NCBI RefSeq assembly: GCF_005239225.2
Contig: NC_133301.1
Coordinates: 1,989,001 to 2,053,000, forward strand
DNA length: 64,000 nucleotides
Direction of reading: 5' to 3'
Source of the DNA: Populus alba
Lineage: Eukaryota > Streptophyta > Magnoliopsida > Malpighiales > Salicaceae
Part shown: positions 62,201-64,000 of the stretch, piece by piece
Layout of the letters: each line of letters opens with the position of its first letter
How positions within the stretch are numbered: the first letter of the stretch is position 1
The notes under the pieces: model-generated
Seen by the model: only the letters and a program-made list of their open reading frames with translations
Told to the model about the DNA's origin: nothing
Database searches by the model: none
Program-made: the position numbers and the translations under genes

Positions 62201-62844
62201 TTTCAGCACCTATCTCCCATGCAACATTCTCTTGTGATAGCCAGTTGGTTTACGCCAGCTTCATGGATGGAACTTTGCGCATATTTGGTGCATCAAATCT
62301 TCAAGTAAGATGCCAGATTAATCCAAATGCCTACCTTCCATCAGATGTCGGGTACGACTAATTTTGTTTCTTTATCAAAGTGTTTGTAGATAACAGTCTT
62401 TTCAACAACTTGCATCTTCAATATGAATCACATTTCTGTTGATCTCCATTTACATTAAATCGCGCTCCACTGCTGCTTGTTTAGCATGATAACTTAAGCA
62501 ATTGATTGGGATTTCCCACTCAACTTACAACCTCCTTGACCGCGGCTTGTGGTGTTTGGATATACGGGCAGATTGGCTTCTTGCTTGTCTTGGTTGTATG
62601 ATCTAATATAACTCTCTCACTCATTTTCTGCAGTTCTTCAGTATATCCACTAGCAGTTGCTGCACATCCCCAAGAACCTAATCAGTTTGCCATCGGCCTA
62701 ACAGATGGAAGTATTCAAGTTTTTGAGCCTCTTGAATCTGAGGGCAAATGGGGCACGCCCCCGCCTGCTGAAAATGGAGCATCAAGTAGCATGCCTCCCG
62801 CGCCTCCGGCTGTCCCTTTAGATAAACCCCAGAACATGGACTGA
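56237..62844 (+). CDS. TPR: TOPLESS-related transcriptional corepressor
   Basis: 24 coding exons, all in phase, encode 1099 residues (Arabidopsis TPL has 1131). Exons: 56237-56319, 56401-56580, 56705-56818, 56896-57054, 57278-57455, 57546-57702, 57829-57899, 57991-58144, 58244-58353, 58446-58515, 58600-58673, 58752-58844, 58922-59017, 59124-59251, 59337-59571, 59672-59842, 59916-60059, 60484-60594, 60727-60906, 61058-61186, 61269-61364, 61627-61815, 62185-62351, 62634-62844. The N terminus (SSLSRDLIFLILQFLDEEKF, DDNRYSMKIFFEIRKQKYLE) is the LisH-CTLH region that binds LxLxL EAR motifs. A proline-rich linker (APAPAPAPG, residues about 239-290) and two WD40 propellers follow. The protein bridges DNA-bound repressors, such as Aux/IAA and NINJA types, to chromatin deacetylation. 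No defect seen. Confidence 0.95.
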
Positions 62845-64000
62845 ACAAACCAATATCTTCGTTTCATTTTAATCAGTTTAAGAAGCAACTTATATGTAAT
62901 ATGTAGGAAACCTGGTAAGCCTTTTATAGCAAGCTTTCTTCCATGCATATGTTTCATATAGAATGAATAAGTGACAGCAATTTATTTCAAAACCAGGTAA
63001 GCTTTTGTAGTAAGCTATGGTCTGTATTAACAGGTAAAAAAAAATCAATAAATAATATAAAATATTAAACCATAAAGTTAAATTTAGTTATATTGTTTGA
63101 AATAACACTAAAAATTGTGAATAGTGAGAAGCATATAACAGCAAACAAAGCAAGAGAATATAATTGACAAGGTGAAAATCCATTACCGAGGGATCTTCAT
63201 TGCCTTGAATAATAGTCAAGTGGTTCGATCTGGTTGATGTTTAGATGACTTTACAGTCCTTTACCTCTTGGTCATTTTTATAAGAAAGAGGGGGTATTTC
63301 TGAAAAATAATCTTTAATGTCCATTAAAATCGAATTCCTTGAGCAAACTAGAGGGTCTCCTTTTGATTTGTTTTGGGTAATTTTTTCTAATTTAAATTAT
63401 ATTTGTAACTTCAAATCAACACTATCAAAATGATTTAACCCGTGAATTAATTTAATTCTAAGAATTTCAAATAGCTTGTTATAGATTTGAGTGATTGAGT
63501 TAAGATTTTACTTTGATTAATGTTAATTCTGTTTGGTTTTGCATTGGGGATTGTGTTTAGGTGGAGTTTTAAAAGTATATTTGGTTTGAAAAAAATATTA
63601 AATTGATGTTTTTTTTTGTTTTTATTTTTAAAAATTTTAATGTGATGACATTAAAAATAAAATAAAATAAATATTTTGATGTTTTTATTAAATAAAAATA
63701 ATGTGAATGTGAAAAAATATGGTAGTCTGGTAGGTATATATAAATTAAAAATTGTGAAATCTATCCTGCCATGATTTTGAAGATATTTCTTAATTTTAAA
63801 ACCATTTACTAAATGTGACACTTTCTAATTGGCTTTTTTTTAAGAAACTCAATAATGATCGAAACAAGTTAACTTTGAAAATCTACCGTGTTAATTCAGA
63901 GATGAAGCAAAAAAATAAAAAAAAAATACTAATTAAATTGAGAAATCTAAAAAAAAAATAACCCAATGAAAAAAAAAAACCAATTAAAATTTTAAAAAAA
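62845..64000. other. 3' UTR and AT-rich spacer
   Basis: The first 200 bp are probably the corepressor 3' UTR. The remainder is AT-rich with a MITE-like copy at about 63560-63720. No gene is seen up to the window end. Confidence 0.6.

Overview
This is a eukaryotic nuclear window from a broad-leaved plant. The genes have many short exons with GT-AG introns and AT-rich introns and spacers, and the gene families are plant types (serine-rich CSPTTH protein, PHOX TPR-PB1 co-chaperone, TOPLESS corepressors). The spacers are packed with short AT-rich inverted-repeat elements and tRNA-derived SINEs. The repeat style reminds me of Salicaceae (Populus or Salix); this is recognition from memory, not a search.

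Layout. 1-5.5 kb: repeat-rich spacer. 5.65-6.28 kb (+): single-exon serine-rich protein. 6.3-15.5 kb: spacer with MITE-like elements, one hAT-like candidate and a degenerate ~166-bp tandem repeat. 15.67-19.46 kb (+): MICU-type mitochondrial calcium-uptake regulator, 7 exons, three EF hands. 22.95-25.22 kb (+): PHOX-type TPR-PB1 protein, 2 exons. 29.21-31.23 kb (+): membrane protein with a degenerate HMA domain and no family name I know, followed by a broken copy of its own 3' end. 32.93-35.40 kb (+): MEMO homologue, 8 exons. 36.72-43.34 kb (-): divergent TOPLESS-like corepressor, 25 coding exons. 44-55.5 kb: repeat-rich spacer with SINEs, a hAT MITE with a perfect 8-bp target duplication, tandem duplications, a zinc-ribbon gene fragment and an orphan ACGT-rich block. 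56.24-62.84 kb (+): canonical TOPLESS-related corepressor, 24 coding exons. 62.9-64 kb: spacer.

The two corepressor genes lie head to head about 13 kb apart and share most exon lengths, so they are an old inverted paralogous pair. The canonical one keeps the proline-rich linker. The other replaced it with a Ser/Thr-rich linker and has a GC-AG intron and an in-frame tandem acceptor. From memory, MICU next to PHOX matches At4g32060-At4g32070 and PHOX next to MEMO matches At2g25290-At2g25280, so the window may keep an order that Arabidopsis split between two duplicated segments.

I see no operon-like or defence-island system. The least described item is the HMA plus four-helix membrane protein, which may also make a short soluble form. 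All exon models were spliced by eye with reading-phase checks; none has transcript support here.
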